Of a stretch of DNA of 64,000 bases, positions 52,681 through 61,412 are shown in pieces. The notes under the pieces were generated by a model that saw only the letters and a program-made list of their open reading frames with translations, made no database searches and was not told where the DNA came from. Source of the DNA: UBA7446 sp965656545 (lineage in GTDB: Bacteria; Bacteroidota; Bacteroidia; Flavobacteriales; Flavobacteriaceae); assembly GCA_965656545.1 (NCBI GenBank), contig CBFHKZ010000003.1, positions 1 to 64,000 on the forward strand, given 5' to 3'. Position numbers and translations under genes: made by a program. Position 1 is the first letter of the stretch. Every line of letters starts with the position of its first letter.

Positions 52681-54558
52681 ATGCAGTCCAAAAGTCCATC
52701 CTTAATGCGCGCATACAGCCGCTTTTTAGCGGATACGCAATCGCTTGCTTTTAAGGATTACGAAGCCCTTCACCAATGGAGTATTGATAACCAAGCTGCC
52801 TTTTGGGAAAGCATCACCCAATTTTTTAAGGTTGATTTTGACACCCCTTACGAGGAGGCTTATGTCCCAGCAACCCCATTTTGGAAAACCAAATGGTTCA
52901 CGGGTGCACAACTAAGCTATGCCCATCATGTGTTCCGCAATGCCACGACCACGCAGCCCGCGATAATCTATCAAAACGAGACAAGTGAGGTGGTTGAAAT
53001 CAGTTGGGGACAACTTATTGCCAAAACCCACGCCATACAGCAGCAGCTTAAAACGCTTGGTGTTGTCAAAGGAGATGTTGTGGTATGCTATGGTATCAAC
53101 AGCCCAGAAACGGTTGCCGCCTTTTTGGCTACCAATGCCTTGGGTGCGGTTTGGTCTTCTTGTTCTCCCGACTTTGGTGCCGACGCCGTTTGTGAACGCT
53201 TTGCCCAGTTGTCTCCCAAAGTACTATTTGCCCATCAGCAATACGCCTATGGAGGGAAAGCCTTTGATATCAGCGCAAAAATCAAGACCATTAGCGCTAC
53301 CATAGGTTCTATTCAAAACACCTTATTGCTCGATGATCACCTAAGTTTTGATGATGCCCCCGTAGCCATAAACCAAATGTATTTTGAATCGGTTTCTTTT
53401 TCAGACCCTATCTGGGTATTGTTCTCGTCTGGCACGACGGGAAAACCCAAGGCCATTGTTCACGGCACGGGCCATATGCTGTTAGAGCACCTTAAGGCCT
53501 TGGCCTTACATCAAGATGTCAGTGCAGGGGATCGGTATTTTTGGTATTCCACTACCGGCTGGATGATGTGGAATTACGCATTAGGTAGTTTGCTGTGTGG
53601 TGCGACACTTTGTTTGTATGCAGGCGCGGCGACCTTTCCTACCACAGACCGTTTGTGGCAGTTTGCACAGAAGGCCAACATCAATCACTTTGGCGGTGGG
53701 GCGGTTTATTATCAGCAGCAAGTGGCTTCTCCAAGTCCATTTGTAATCCAAACCGATTTTTCTTTTCTCAAAACCATTGGTTCAACAGGGTCTCCCATGT
53801 CGGCAGCTGTATGCAGGGGATTGCAAGCGCTTTTTCCCTCCGTACAGGTAATTTCCCTCAGTGGTGGTACGGACGTATGTACGGCATTTGTAGGGGGGCA
53901 TCCCGACCTGCCCGTAATTCCAGGTGAATTACAATGCAAGATGCTCGGCGCTGCCATAAGCGTTTGGAACAACGACGCTAAGGAGGTTGTCGAAACAGCT
54001 GGTGAGTTGGTGCTTACCCAAGCTTTTTTATCAATGCCAATTTATTTGGTCAATGACCCAGAATATAAACGCTATGCTTCCAGTTATTTTTCCAAATTTA
54101 AATCCGTCTGGCATCACGGCGATTGGGCTGCCATTACCGCAACCAAGGGCGTGATTATCTACGGGCGTTCTGATGCAACGCTTAATCGTTCGGGTGTGCG
54201 TATCGGCACTTCTGAGTTGTATACTGCGCTGTCGCAGCTAAAAGCTGTTGAAGATGCTTTGGTGGTGCATCTGCAAAATGAGCAAATGGATCAATTGCTG
54301 CTTTTTATTCAAGCAGATGAAGCAGTAGATATTGCTATCATAAAACAACATATCCGAAAAAGCTGCTCGCCGAGGCATGTGCCTGACGCAATTTATATGA
54401 CTCCCGAAATTCCCTATACCATCAGTGGAAAAAAGGTCGAGATTCCAATCAAAAGAATTTTAATGGGAGAAAAGCCTGAGGCGGTGATTTCACCAGATGC
54501 CTTGAGGAATCCAGTTGCTATAAATTGGTATGTTGATTTTACTAAAAAACTTAGATAG
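52681..54558 (+). CDS. Acetoacetate--CoA ligase (acetoacetyl-CoA synthetase)
   Basis: The 625-residue AMP-forming ligase is of the AacS/acetyl-CoA synthetase type. The P-loop-like motif is 'FSSGTTGKPKAIVHGTG', followed by 'STTGWMMWNYALG' and 'YGRSDATLNRSGVRIGTSELY', and the C-terminal catalytic Lys lies in 'TISGKKVEIPIKRIL'. N-terminal 'FWKTKWFTGAQLSYAHHVF' and overall length favour acetoacetate over acetate as substrate. The ATG at 52681 is preferred to a TTG 15 bases earlier. It converges on the zinc-ribbon-family gene with an eight-base overlap. Confidence 0.88.
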   Translation: MQSKSPSLMRAYSRFLADTQSLAFKDYEALHQWSIDNQAAFWESITQFFKVDFDTPYEEAYVPATPFWKTKWFTGAQLSYAHHVFRNATTTQPAIIYQNETSEVVEISWGQLIAKTHAIQQQLKTLGVVKGDVVVCYGINSPETVAAFLATNALGAVWSSCSPDFGADAVCERFAQLSPKVLFAHQQYAYGGKAFDISAKIKTISATIGSIQNTLLLDDHLSFDDAPVAINQMYFESVSFSDPIWVLFSSGTTGKPKAIVHGTGHMLLEHLKALALHQDVSAGDRYFWYSTTGWMMWNYALGSLLCGATLCLYAGAATFPTTDRLWQFAQKANINHFGGGAVYYQQQVASPSPFVIQTDFSFLKTIGSTGSPMSAAVCRGLQALFPSVQVISLSGGTDVCTAFVGGHPDLPVIPGELQCKMLGAAISVWNNDAKEVVETAGELVLTQAFLSMPIYLVNDPEYKRYASSYFSKFKSVWHHGDWAAITATKGVIIYGRSDATLNRSGVRIGTSELYTALSQLKAVEDALVVHLQNEQMDQLLLFIQADEAVDIAIIKQHIRKSCSPRHVPDAIYMTPEIPYTISGKKVEIPIKRILMGEKPEAVISPDALRNPVAINWYVDFTKKLR

Positions 54559-55333
54559 AAGCGATAACGCCTTGCATATAGGTTTCTTGCTCTTCAGCAA
54601 GTTCTTTATCAACCAAAATACGACCACTGTGCTCGTCAGTGATGATTTTTTTGCGTGTTGCAATTTCCATTTGAACCTGTGGTGGAATGGTAAAGAATGA
54701 ACCACCCGATGCGCCACGTTCAACAGAAACAATCGCTAAACCATTTTTAACAGATGCGCGAATGCGTTGGTAAGCATTTACGAGTCTTTCGTCAGCCATC
54801 TTTTCGTATTCTTCAGATTTCTTGAGTAACAACTTTTCTTCCTTTTGCGTTTCCGCTAGGATGGCGTCAAGCTCATCTTTTTTGTGCTGAAGGTGGTTTT
54901 TGCGTTCGTCTAGTTTGGTTGTTGTTTCCGTAACAGACTCGTTCTTTTGTTCAATCAAGGCTTTTAGCTGGTTGATTTGCTTTTCGGCTAGTTGAATTTC
55001 GAGCTCTTGGTACTCAATTTCTTTAGTCAACGACTCGTATGCACGGTTGTTGCGCACATTTTTTTGTTGTTCGTTGTATTTTTTGATGAGCTCTTTGGAC
55101 GTTTCAATACCTAGCTTTTTGGCTTTGATTTCGTCTTCATAAGCGGTAACCTCAATACCTAAATTGCTTAATCTTTTCTCAAGACCTGCAACCTCTGCCT
55201 CCAAATCTTCTACCTCTAAGGGTAGTTCACCACGTACGTTTCGTATTTCGTCTATGCGTGTGTCAACCAGTTGTAGGTTGTAAAGTGCTCGTAGTTTTTC
55301 TTCGATAGTTGTTTCAACTTTCTTTTTTGCCAT
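54551..55333 (-). CDS. Zinc-ribbon (C4-type, PF02591) family protein lacking its cysteines
   Basis: The 260-residue protein is a long antiparallel coiled coil (residues ~10-190) followed by the compact C-terminal domain of the C4-type zinc-ribbon family ('GGSFFTIPPQVQMEIATRKKIITDEHSGRILVD'). In the classical family two CxxC pairs bind zinc. Here there is no cysteine in the whole protein, and the expected positions read VERGAS and DEHSGR. The fold may be kept without metal. It follows the Nif3 gene after three bases; this pair is a common Bacteroidetes operon of unknown role. Confidence 0.85.
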   Translation of the reverse strand: MAKKKVETTIEEKLRALYNLQLVDTRIDEIRNVRGELPLEVEDLEAEVAGLEKRLSNLGIEVTAYEDEIKAKKLGIETSKELIKKYNEQQKNVRNNRAYESLTKEIEYQELEIQLAEKQINQLKALIEQKNESVTETTTKLDERKNHLQHKKDELDAILAETQKEEKLLLKKSEEYEKMADERLVNAYQRIRASVKNGLAIVSVERGASGGSFFTIPPQVQMEIATRKKIITDEHSGRILVDKELAEEQETYMQGVIASI

Positions 55334-55336
55334 AGT

Positions 55337-56431
55337 TTAGAAGTAATGAACAGGATTGGTGTCCGTTTTTGATGAAATGAACGCAAAATTAGGGAAATTT
55401 TCGTTAAGATGCTTCATAATTGTTGTTTTGGTGAATTGCTCACTTTCATAGTGCCCAACATCAACCAGTAAGCAGCTTCCTTCAGCCCTAAAAAAATCGT
55501 GATATTTGAGGTCTGCAGTAATGTATGCATCAGCGCCCTGAGCCATGGCACTTTCAATGGCAAAGCTGCCAGAACCTCCCAGTATGGCCACACGCTTGAT
55601 GCCTTTGCCTAGCAGCGCACTGTGTCTAAAGGCCGGTGTGCCTAAAATATCTTTTAGCTTTTTCAAAAAATCGGATTCTTGCATGCTTCTAGGTAGCTCT
55701 CCAATACAACCCATACCCAAATCAGACCTGCTGTTTTCCAATGTTGTAATTTCATAAGCGACAGTTTCATAAGGGTGTGCGCCCAACAATGCAGTAATGA
55801 CCTTGCTGTGGAGGTGCTTGGGAAAGATCATTTGCAATTGTGTTTCTGCTGCCGTGTGGCGAGATCCGCTTGTGCCAACAAAAGGCTTACTTCCTTCAAG
55901 TGGCTTAAAACCACCTTCCCCCGCAACGGTAAAACTACATTCGTCATAATGCCCCATCGCGCCGGCACCAGCTGCAAATAGGGCTTCTTGCACTGCCGCT
56001 AGTTGTGGGTTGGGCACATAAGTATTGAGTTTTTGTATGGTTCCTTTAGCAGGCTGAATGACGCTTCTGTCCTTTAGTCCCAATGCGTTGGCCAAACCAG
56101 CGTTAACGCCATCGAGTTGTACGTCAAGGGCGGTGTGAATGGCATAAATAGATATATCGTGCTTAATGGCTTTGGTTACTGCTCTAGACACATAAGACGA
56201 ATCGGTCAGTTTTTTTAGTCCTTTAAAAATAATAGGGTGGAAGCACACCACGAGTTCGCATTTTTCGGCAATGGCCTCATCAATCACCTCTTCAAGGGCA
56301 TCGTGCGCTATGAGTACCTTTTTAACTTTTTGTGCATGGCTACCCACCAGAAGCCCCACATTATCAAAGTCTTCGGCATAAGTTAGTGGTGCCCATGTTT
56401 CTAAACAAGATGTTATTTCGCGTACCGTCAT
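55337..56431 (-). CDS. Nif3-like dinuclear metal centre hexameric protein
   Basis: The 364-residue YqfO/Nif3 protein binds two metals through HH and H/E residues (VVCFHPIIF, YAIHTALDV and, late, LLVDVGHYESEQF). An ~120-residue PII-like insert lies in the middle (YVPNPQLAAVQEALFAAGAGAMGHYDECSF), typical of the longer form. Function is not settled; members resemble GTP cyclohydrolase-like scaffolds. The start MTVREITSCLE at 56431 is chosen over an upstream ATG that would overlap lpxK and the promoter. Confidence 0.92.
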   Translation of the reverse strand: MTVREITSCLETWAPLTYAEDFDNVGLLVGSHAQKVKKVLIAHDALEEVIDEAIAEKCELVVCFHPIIFKGLKKLTDSSYVSRAVTKAIKHDISIYAIHTALDVQLDGVNAGLANALGLKDRSVIQPAKGTIQKLNTYVPNPQLAAVQEALFAAGAGAMGHYDECSFTVAGEGGFKPLEGSKPFVGTSGSRHTAAETQLQMIFPKHLHSKVITALLGAHPYETVAYEITTLENSRSDLGMGCIGELPRSMQESDFLKKLKDILGTPAFRHSALLGKGIKRVAILGGSGSFAIESAMAQGADAYITADLKYHDFFRAEGSCLLVDVGHYESEQFTKTTIMKHLNENFPNFAFISSKTDTNPVHYF

Positions 56432-56436
56432 CGTTC

Positions 56437-56444
56437 CAAAGATA
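56437..56444 (-). promoter_or_regulatory. Putative -7 element of the Nif3/zinc-ribbon operon
   Basis: TATCTTTG on the minus strand, five bases before the ATG; nearly leaderless. It supports the 56431 start. Confidence 0.5.
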
Positions 56445-56451
56445 AAAGTTC

Positions 56452-56459
56452 TACTTTTG
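56452..56459 (+). promoter_or_regulatory. lpxK: Putative -7 element of lpxK
   Basis: TACTTTTG on the plus strand, five bases before the lpxK ATG; back-to-back with the Nif3 element in a 33-base intergenic gap. Confidence 0.45.
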
Positions 56460-56464
56460 TTTTT

Positions 56465-57469
56465 ATGGCAATTTGGAGAAAAGCATTGTTTCCCTTTCAA
56501 ATTTTATTTGCCGGAGCCGTTTTGCTTCGTAAAAAGCTGTATGCTAAAGGTGTTATTTCACGCTATGTGGCACCAATTCCTACAATTGTGGTTGGAAATC
56601 TTGCTACTGGAGGCACTGGAAAAACGCCAATGATCGACTTCTTGTTGCGCCATTTTACCCAAAAAAAGGAATTGGGTGTGTTGAGCCGTGGGTATGGGCG
56701 TAAGTCCAAAGGATTTTTAGCAGTCCATTCTAATGCACCTTCGTCTGAGGTGGGAGATGAACCCCTCATGTTGGCACAAAAGCATCCGGCGGTATTTATG
56801 GCTGTTTGTGAAAACAGACCCAAGGGAATTATTCAAATGCTTCAGCAAAAACCCGCACTAGAAGCCATTTTTTTAGATGACGCCTTACAGCATTTGGCCC
56901 TGCAACCTCATTTCAAAATAGTGTTGACTACCTTCCAAAAACCTTGGTTTGACGATGCCTTGCTCCCTGTTGGCAACCTTCGAGAGCCAGCGGCCGCAGC
57001 AAGAGATGCCGATATTGTGGTGGTTACCAAATGCCCTAAAACTATTGATGCGGAAAGCAGCACAGCGTTTAGGGTACGCTTGGGTCTATTGCCCCATCAA
57101 GCGTTGTTCTTTACGACACTTGCATATGAAACCCATGTACGAGGAGCAAGCACATTGCCATTAAGAGAATTTGTCAAGAGTCCTTTTGTGCTTATCACCG
57201 GAATTGCCAATCCAAAACCTTTGGTTGATTTCTTAAAAGGTCAAGGTGCTGACTTTAGGCATTTGTCTTATCCAGACCATCACGATTTTAGCGAAAAAGA
57301 AATCGCATCCCTAAAAGCGATGCAGCAGCCCATTTTAACGACCGAAAAAGATGCCGTGCGCTTGGCTTCTTCTGCGCTTGAGCAGTGCCATACCATCGGA
57401 GTAGGGGTAAGGTTCTTGGATAACGAACAAGCCTTTCTAGACTTGATCCAATCGGCAATTGATAATTAA
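56465..57469 (+). CDS. lpxK: Tetraacyldisaccharide 4'-kinase
   Basis: The 334-residue membrane-associated kinase phosphorylates the lipid A disaccharide at the 4' position. The N-terminal hydrophobic segment is followed by the Walker A-like VGNLATGGTGKTP, 'SRGYGRKSKG', 'GDEPLMLA' and the DDALQH motif. Length is normal. It converges with lipA (stops at 57469 and 57470). Confidence 0.96.
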   Translation: MAIWRKALFPFQILFAGAVLLRKKLYAKGVISRYVAPIPTIVVGNLATGGTGKTPMIDFLLRHFTQKKELGVLSRGYGRKSKGFLAVHSNAPSSEVGDEPLMLAQKHPAVFMAVCENRPKGIIQMLQQKPALEAIFLDDALQHLALQPHFKIVLTTFQKPWFDDALLPVGNLREPAAAARDADIVVVTKCPKTIDAESSTAFRVRLGLLPHQALFFTTLAYETHVRGASTLPLREFVKSPFVLITGIANPKPLVDFLKGQGADFRHLSYPDHHDFSEKEIASLKAMQQPILTTEKDAVRLASSALEQCHTIGVGVRFLDNEQAFLDLIQSAIDN

Positions 57470-58345
57470 TTATTGAATGTGTTTATGCGCTTTGTAGGAA
57501 GAGCGTACGAGTGCCCCACTTTCCACATGGCGGAAGCCCATTTCTTTGCCTAATATCTCGTATTTTTTGAATTGCTCTGGTGTGACAAAATCAGCAACAG
57601 GCAGGTGTTTTTTGGACGGTTGCAAATACTGCCCAAGGGTAATGATGTCTACTTTGGCATCGCGTAAATCTTCCATTGAGGTAATAACCTCTTCTTCAGT
57701 TTCACCAAGACCTAGCATCAATCCAGACTTTGTGCGGTGTACGCCTTGCTCTTTTAGGTATTTGAGTGCCTCTAGGCTTCTGTCGTATTTTGCTTGAATA
57801 CGCACTTCGCGCGTAAGTCTACGCACGGTTTCCATGTTGTGTGACACCACTTCGGGGGCAACTTCAACAATACGATCCAATAAATCCTCTCTGCCTTGAA
57901 AATCGGGGATTAAGGTTTCAAGCGTGGTGTTGGGGTTCATTCTGCGAATGGCCTTTACGGTTTCGGTCCAAATGATGGTGCCTTGGTCTGGCAAATCGTC
58001 ACGGTCAACAGATGTAATAACAGCATGCTTGATGCTCATAATCTTGATGGAGCGTGCTACTTTTTCTGGCTCTGCCCAATCCACAGTATCGGGTCTTCCT
58101 GTTTGAACACCACAAAATCCGCAAGAACGTGTACAGATGTTACCTAATATCATAAATGTCGCCGTACCCTCGCCCCAGCATTCGCCCATATTGGGGCAAC
58201 TACCGGAAGTACAAATGGTATGCAGCTCGTATTTGTCTACCAGTCCGCGTAATTCCGTGTATTTCTTACCTGTAGGAAGTTTGACTCTTAGCCATTTTGG
58301 CTTCGGAGCTCTTACGGGCGCTTGTGTGGTGATCGTTTCTGACAT
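57470..58345 (-). CDS. lipA: Lipoyl synthase
   Basis: The 291-residue radical-SAM enzyme inserts sulfur into octanoyl groups. Auxiliary cluster cysteines lie in CTSGSCPNMGEC, the radical-SAM CxxxCxxC is CTRSCGFC, and the C-terminal SSYKA carries the Ser ligand. Partner LipB is encoded at 21 kb. Confidence 0.97.
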   Translation of the reverse strand: MSETITTQAPVRAPKPKWLRVKLPTGKKYTELRGLVDKYELHTICTSGSCPNMGECWGEGTATFMILGNICTRSCGFCGVQTGRPDTVDWAEPEKVARSIKIMSIKHAVITSVDRDDLPDQGTIIWTETVKAIRRMNPNTTLETLIPDFQGREDLLDRIVEVAPEVVSHNMETVRRLTREVRIQAKYDRSLEALKYLKEQGVHRTKSGLMLGLGETEEEVITSMEDLRDAKVDIITLGQYLQPSKKHLPVADFVTPEQFKKYEILGKEMGFRHVESGALVRSSYKAHKHIQ

Positions 58346-58361
58346 ATAGCAATTTAGCTTA

Positions 58362-58391
58362 CAAAATTACGAAACAGTTTCACTAATCAAA
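58362..58391 (-). promoter_or_regulatory. lipA: Promoter of lipA
   Basis: TTTG, 18 bases, TAATTTTG on the minus strand; leader of about 13 bases. Confidence 0.65.
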
Positions 58392-59595
58392 AAATTACGG
58401 ACAAGTAAACGCAACTAAAACCCAAAAGGAACAAAATACCCAACACGCTAGCCACTTGGAGCCACTTTTTTGGTTGGTGTTTTAAAGGGATGTGTTTACT
58501 GGTCACCAGCCGCAAATTTAAGGCTGCATAAAAAGGCGCTGTTATAAATGAGAGTATGGTGGCAATTTTAACCAATAGCCCCATTTCCGACGCTAAGAAC
58601 ACAAAAATCAAACAAGTGCCTAGGGTTAAAATCACCAACCAGCTTTGTTGTTTTTGTAAAATAGGGAGTCTCAATAGCTTTGATGTATGCGCCATTACTC
58701 TCGGAGAAGCATCTAGTGTGGTGAGCGTGGTGCTGACCATAGTGGTAAGGGCCGCTAAGGCAATAACCACAAGCCAACCACTACCCATAAGCGATGTGTA
58801 AAGCCCAATCAGCTGACCTGCAAACGAAGCACCGTTTGGAGAAAAAGAAACGCCTGTGCCATACATTACAGTTGCCCCGAGTACAATAAAACACAGCCCT
58901 AAAACAAGCGTGACCAAGTAGCCGATGTTAAAATCAAAAAGCGAAGATTTTAAACTTGTTGAGGGATTTATTTTTTTCTTTTCTATTGCCCAAACCGAAT
59001 GCCAAACCGAAATGTCCATGGGTCCGGGCATCCATCCCATAAAGGCGATAAGAAATGTCCACTCCAGCGTGTTTTCAGGTAGGCGTTGTACGATGGGAAC
59101 ATCTGTGTTTTGACCCAAAGCAAATAGCACGGCCACTAAGGTGCTGATGCTTAAAACCAACACAATAATTTTCATGCTTTTGTCTAGCCAACTATAGCGA
59201 CCGCGCCACAATACAGCAAAGCAAAAAAGGGCAATAATAACGGACACCCACATACTGGCATCTATGCCCAAAAGCCTTGCAGCTATGCCAGCCGTTACGG
59301 CTGTTACAGCAGCTTGAATGGTGAACATGGTTCCCAAATTTAGGATATAGTAGGCTGCCAGAACTCCTTTCCCCAAGCGTTTATAGCCTTCTAAAAGGCT
59401 TTCACCTGTGGCCATCGCGTAGCGGGGTCCAAATTGGAAGAATGGGTATTTGATGATATTGACTAACAGCAATGCCCAAATCAGGCCATAGCCAAAATCA
59501 GCACCTGCTCTGGTGGATTGTACCAGATGCGACACGCCAATAGCAGCACCAGCAAAAAGCAATCCAGGGCCTAGCTTTTTAAAGATTGAAACCAC
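58387..59595 (-). CDS. Nramp-family divalent metal transporter relative
   Basis: The 402-residue protein has about 11 hydrophobic helices and the overall Nramp layout (GPGLLFAGAAIG in helix 1, 'SPRVMA' region late). The residues that bind Mn or Fe in classical Nramps are changed. Helix 1 reads IGVSHLVQSTRAG where DPGN is expected, and helix 6 reads MGWMPGPMDISVW where MPH is expected. The substrate may differ. It follows the sigma-factor gene after one base, so the two are co-transcribed. Confidence 0.8.
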   Translation of the reverse strand: MVSIFKKLGPGLLFAGAAIGVSHLVQSTRAGADFGYGLIWALLLVNIIKYPFFQFGPRYAMATGESLLEGYKRLGKGVLAAYYILNLGTMFTIQAAVTAVTAGIAARLLGIDASMWVSVIIALFCFAVLWRGRYSWLDKSMKIIVLVLSISTLVAVLFALGQNTDVPIVQRLPENTLEWTFLIAFMGWMPGPMDISVWHSVWAIEKKKINPSTSLKSSLFDFNIGYLVTLVLGLCFIVLGATVMYGTGVSFSPNGASFAGQLIGLYTSLMGSGWLVVIALAALTTMVSTTLTTLDASPRVMAHTSKLLRLPILQKQQSWLVILTLGTCLIFVFLASEMGLLVKIATILSFITAPFYAALNLRLVTSKHIPLKHQPKKWLQVASVLGILFLLGFSCVYLSVIF

Positions 59596-59596
59596 C

Positions 59597-60157
59597 TTAG
59601 TTGTTTTGAGTTGCTAGAATTTCAGCCAGTAATTTTCTTGCACGCATCAGTTTGACTTTGACGGTACTCTCACTGCTGTTGAGCTTTTCAGCCATTTGTT
59701 TGATGCTCAACTCTTGGAGGTACTTCAATTGGATTACTTCTCGATAGCGGGGCTTTAGGTTTTTAATGGTATTTAATAGTGTTTCTAGACGTTGTTTGCG
59801 AATCAAATCGTCTTCTGGGCTAGGGGCGCTATCGGCAATTTTCTGCGCTACTTCCTCACCGGATTCTGTTGTAAAGGCGGTACTCGTTTTTTTTCGTATT
59901 TGGTCGATGTGTAGATTTTTGGCGATGGTCGTAAGCCATGTTTTAAAACCAAAGGCTTGGTTATAAGTTGTGATTTTCTCAAATGCCTTTCCAAAACACC
60001 TAATGGTCAGGTCTTCGGCTTCATTTTCGTTTTGGGTACGCTGTAGCATAAAGCCATACACATCGTTCCAAAAAAACTCCAATAAATACCGAAATGCATG
60101 CTGATCACCCTCTTGTGCCAACTTGATTTTTTCGATAAGCGCAGTTGCTTCTGCCAC
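59597..60157 (-). CDS. RNA polymerase sigma factor, ECF-like sigma-70 family
   Basis: About 186 residues with region 2 ('AFRYLLEFFWNDVYGFMLQRTQNENEAEDLTIRCFGKAFEKI', then 'FKTWLTTIAKNLHIDQIRK') and region 4 ('LKPRYREVIQLKYLQELSIKQMAEKLNSSESTVKVKLMRARKLL'). The linker lacks region 3, as in ECF factors. I chose GTG at 60157, which avoids overlap with the upstream gene; an ATG at 60220 would overlap it by 59 bases. No anti-sigma gene is adjacent. It lies between a small membrane protein and the Nramp relative. Confidence 0.88.
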   Translation of the reverse strand: MAEATALIEKIKLAQEGDQHAFRYLLEFFWNDVYGFMLQRTQNENEAEDLTIRCFGKAFEKITTYNQAFGFKTWLTTIAKNLHIDQIRKKTSTAFTTESGEEVAQKIADSAPSPEDDLIRKQRLETLLNTIKNLKPRYREVIQLKYLQELSIKQMAEKLNSSESTVKVKLMRARKLLAEILATQNN

Positions 60158-60161
60158 TGAA

Positions 60162-60371
60162 TTAGTTGTTTTTTGGATCGGGAAGCGCGCAGTCCGTTTG
60201 CTGATTGGGCAACTTTCCACAAAGGCTACAGGCTTCTCCTTCTTTATTTAGAAAGGGACTTTGACTTGCGCAAGTTCCAGCAAATTCGCCTCCCTTTTTA
60301 GCCCATATTTTTATGGCGATACCAGCAAAAGCAAGGCCCAAAAGTATCAAGGTTATTAAAAAAAGTTCCAT
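60162..60371 (-). CDS. Small single-helix membrane protein with conserved-looking cysteines
   Basis: The 69-residue protein has one N-terminal transmembrane helix (MELFLITLILLGLAFAGIAIKIW). A soluble tail carries four Cys (GTCASQSPF, ACSLCGK and DCALPD). The spacing suggests a metal or disulfide site. No family is recognised. It precedes the sigma factor by a few bases and so might be its membrane partner, but this is inference. Confidence 0.65.
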   Translation of the reverse strand: MELFLITLILLGLAFAGIAIKIWAKKGGEFAGTCASQSPFLNKEGEACSLCGKLPNQQTDCALPDPKNN

Positions 60372-60391
60372 GTTTAAAAGTAGCTAAAAAA

Positions 60392-61408
60392 TTAATGTAT
60401 TAGATTGACTTCAGGTTCTAGTGAAATACCAAACTTTTTTTCAACGCCTTCCATCACCAATTTGGCGTGTTCCCACAGCGCTTTTCCAGATGAAGTTCCG
60501 TAATTCACCAATACCAAGGCTTGCTTGTCGTGCATGCCTACTTTTCCCTTTTTGAGTCCTTTAAACCCGGCTTGTTCAATTAGCCAACCCGCAGGAATTT
60601 TATCAAAAGCACCATCTATTTGGTAGTGGGGCATATTGGGATATTCTTGAAGTAAACGTGCGGATTCCGCTTTTGGAACAATGGGGTTTTTAAAGAAACT
60701 ACCGGCATTGCCTAATTTTTTTGGATCGGGCAACTTGCTTGTTCGGATTTGAATAACTGCCTTGGCAACGTCTCCAATATTGGGTTTCTTTACGCCCATT
60801 TGCGTTAATGTTTCTTTTACATTCCCATAGTCTGTTTTTAGCCTGTGATTTTTTTTGGTCAAGGCCAACCTTACTGCTGTTACTACATATGCGTCTTTTA
60901 AATCGTTTTTGAAGGCAGAATCTCTGTATCCAAAAGCACAATCTTCAGCACTGAAAATTTTGGACTCTCCCGTCTTGCGATTGATGCACACTGCATCGTA
61001 AAAAACATCGCTCAACTCAACGCCATAGGCGCCTATGTTTTGAATGGGTGCCGCGCCAACCAGGCCAGGAATGAGGCTTAAATTTTCTATGCCTCCCAGG
61101 TCATTGGCAATACACCACATGACTAAATCGTGCCATACCACACCTGCACCTGCTGAAACTATGGCCATATGTTCGCTTTCGTTGATGATGCGAATTCCGG
61201 GAATTGAAATTTTAATAACGGGTCTTGAAAGGTCTTCTACGAATAAGACGTTGCTCCCGCCACCAAGAATGAGCGCATCTTCGAAGGCGTCTTCTTTTAG
61301 TTTTTCTTGTAAGGTCAAACTAGAGGTTACTTCAACAAAAAGGGGTGTTGATGCCGCAACACCAAACGTATTGAATTCTTGTAATGAAACCTTATCGTTT
61401 TTTTTCAT
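60392..61408 (-). CDS. murB: UDP-N-acetylenolpyruvoylglucosamine reductase
   Basis: The 338-residue flavoenzyme makes UDP-N-acetylmuramic acid for peptidoglycan. 'NTFGVAA', 'LGGGSNVLF' (FAD), 'IPGLVGAAPIQNIGAYGVEL', 'FGYRDSAFK' and 'GNAGSFFKNPIV' (catalytic Ser) are the MurB type I signatures. Length is normal. The start lies four bases from the aminotransferase stop, so they form an operon. Confidence 0.97.
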   Translation of the reverse strand: MKKNDKVSLQEFNTFGVAASTPLFVEVTSSLTLQEKLKEDAFEDALILGGGSNVLFVEDLSRPVIKISIPGIRIINESEHMAIVSAGAGVVWHDLVMWCIANDLGGIENLSLIPGLVGAAPIQNIGAYGVELSDVFYDAVCINRKTGESKIFSAEDCAFGYRDSAFKNDLKDAYVVTAVRLALTKKNHRLKTDYGNVKETLTQMGVKKPNIGDVAKAVIQIRTSKLPDPKKLGNAGSFFKNPIVPKAESARLLQEYPNMPHYQIDGAFDKIPAGWLIEQAGFKGLKKGKVGMHDKQALVLVNYGTSSGKALWEHAKLVMEGVEKKFGISLEPEVNLIH

Positions 61409-61412
61409 GGGC

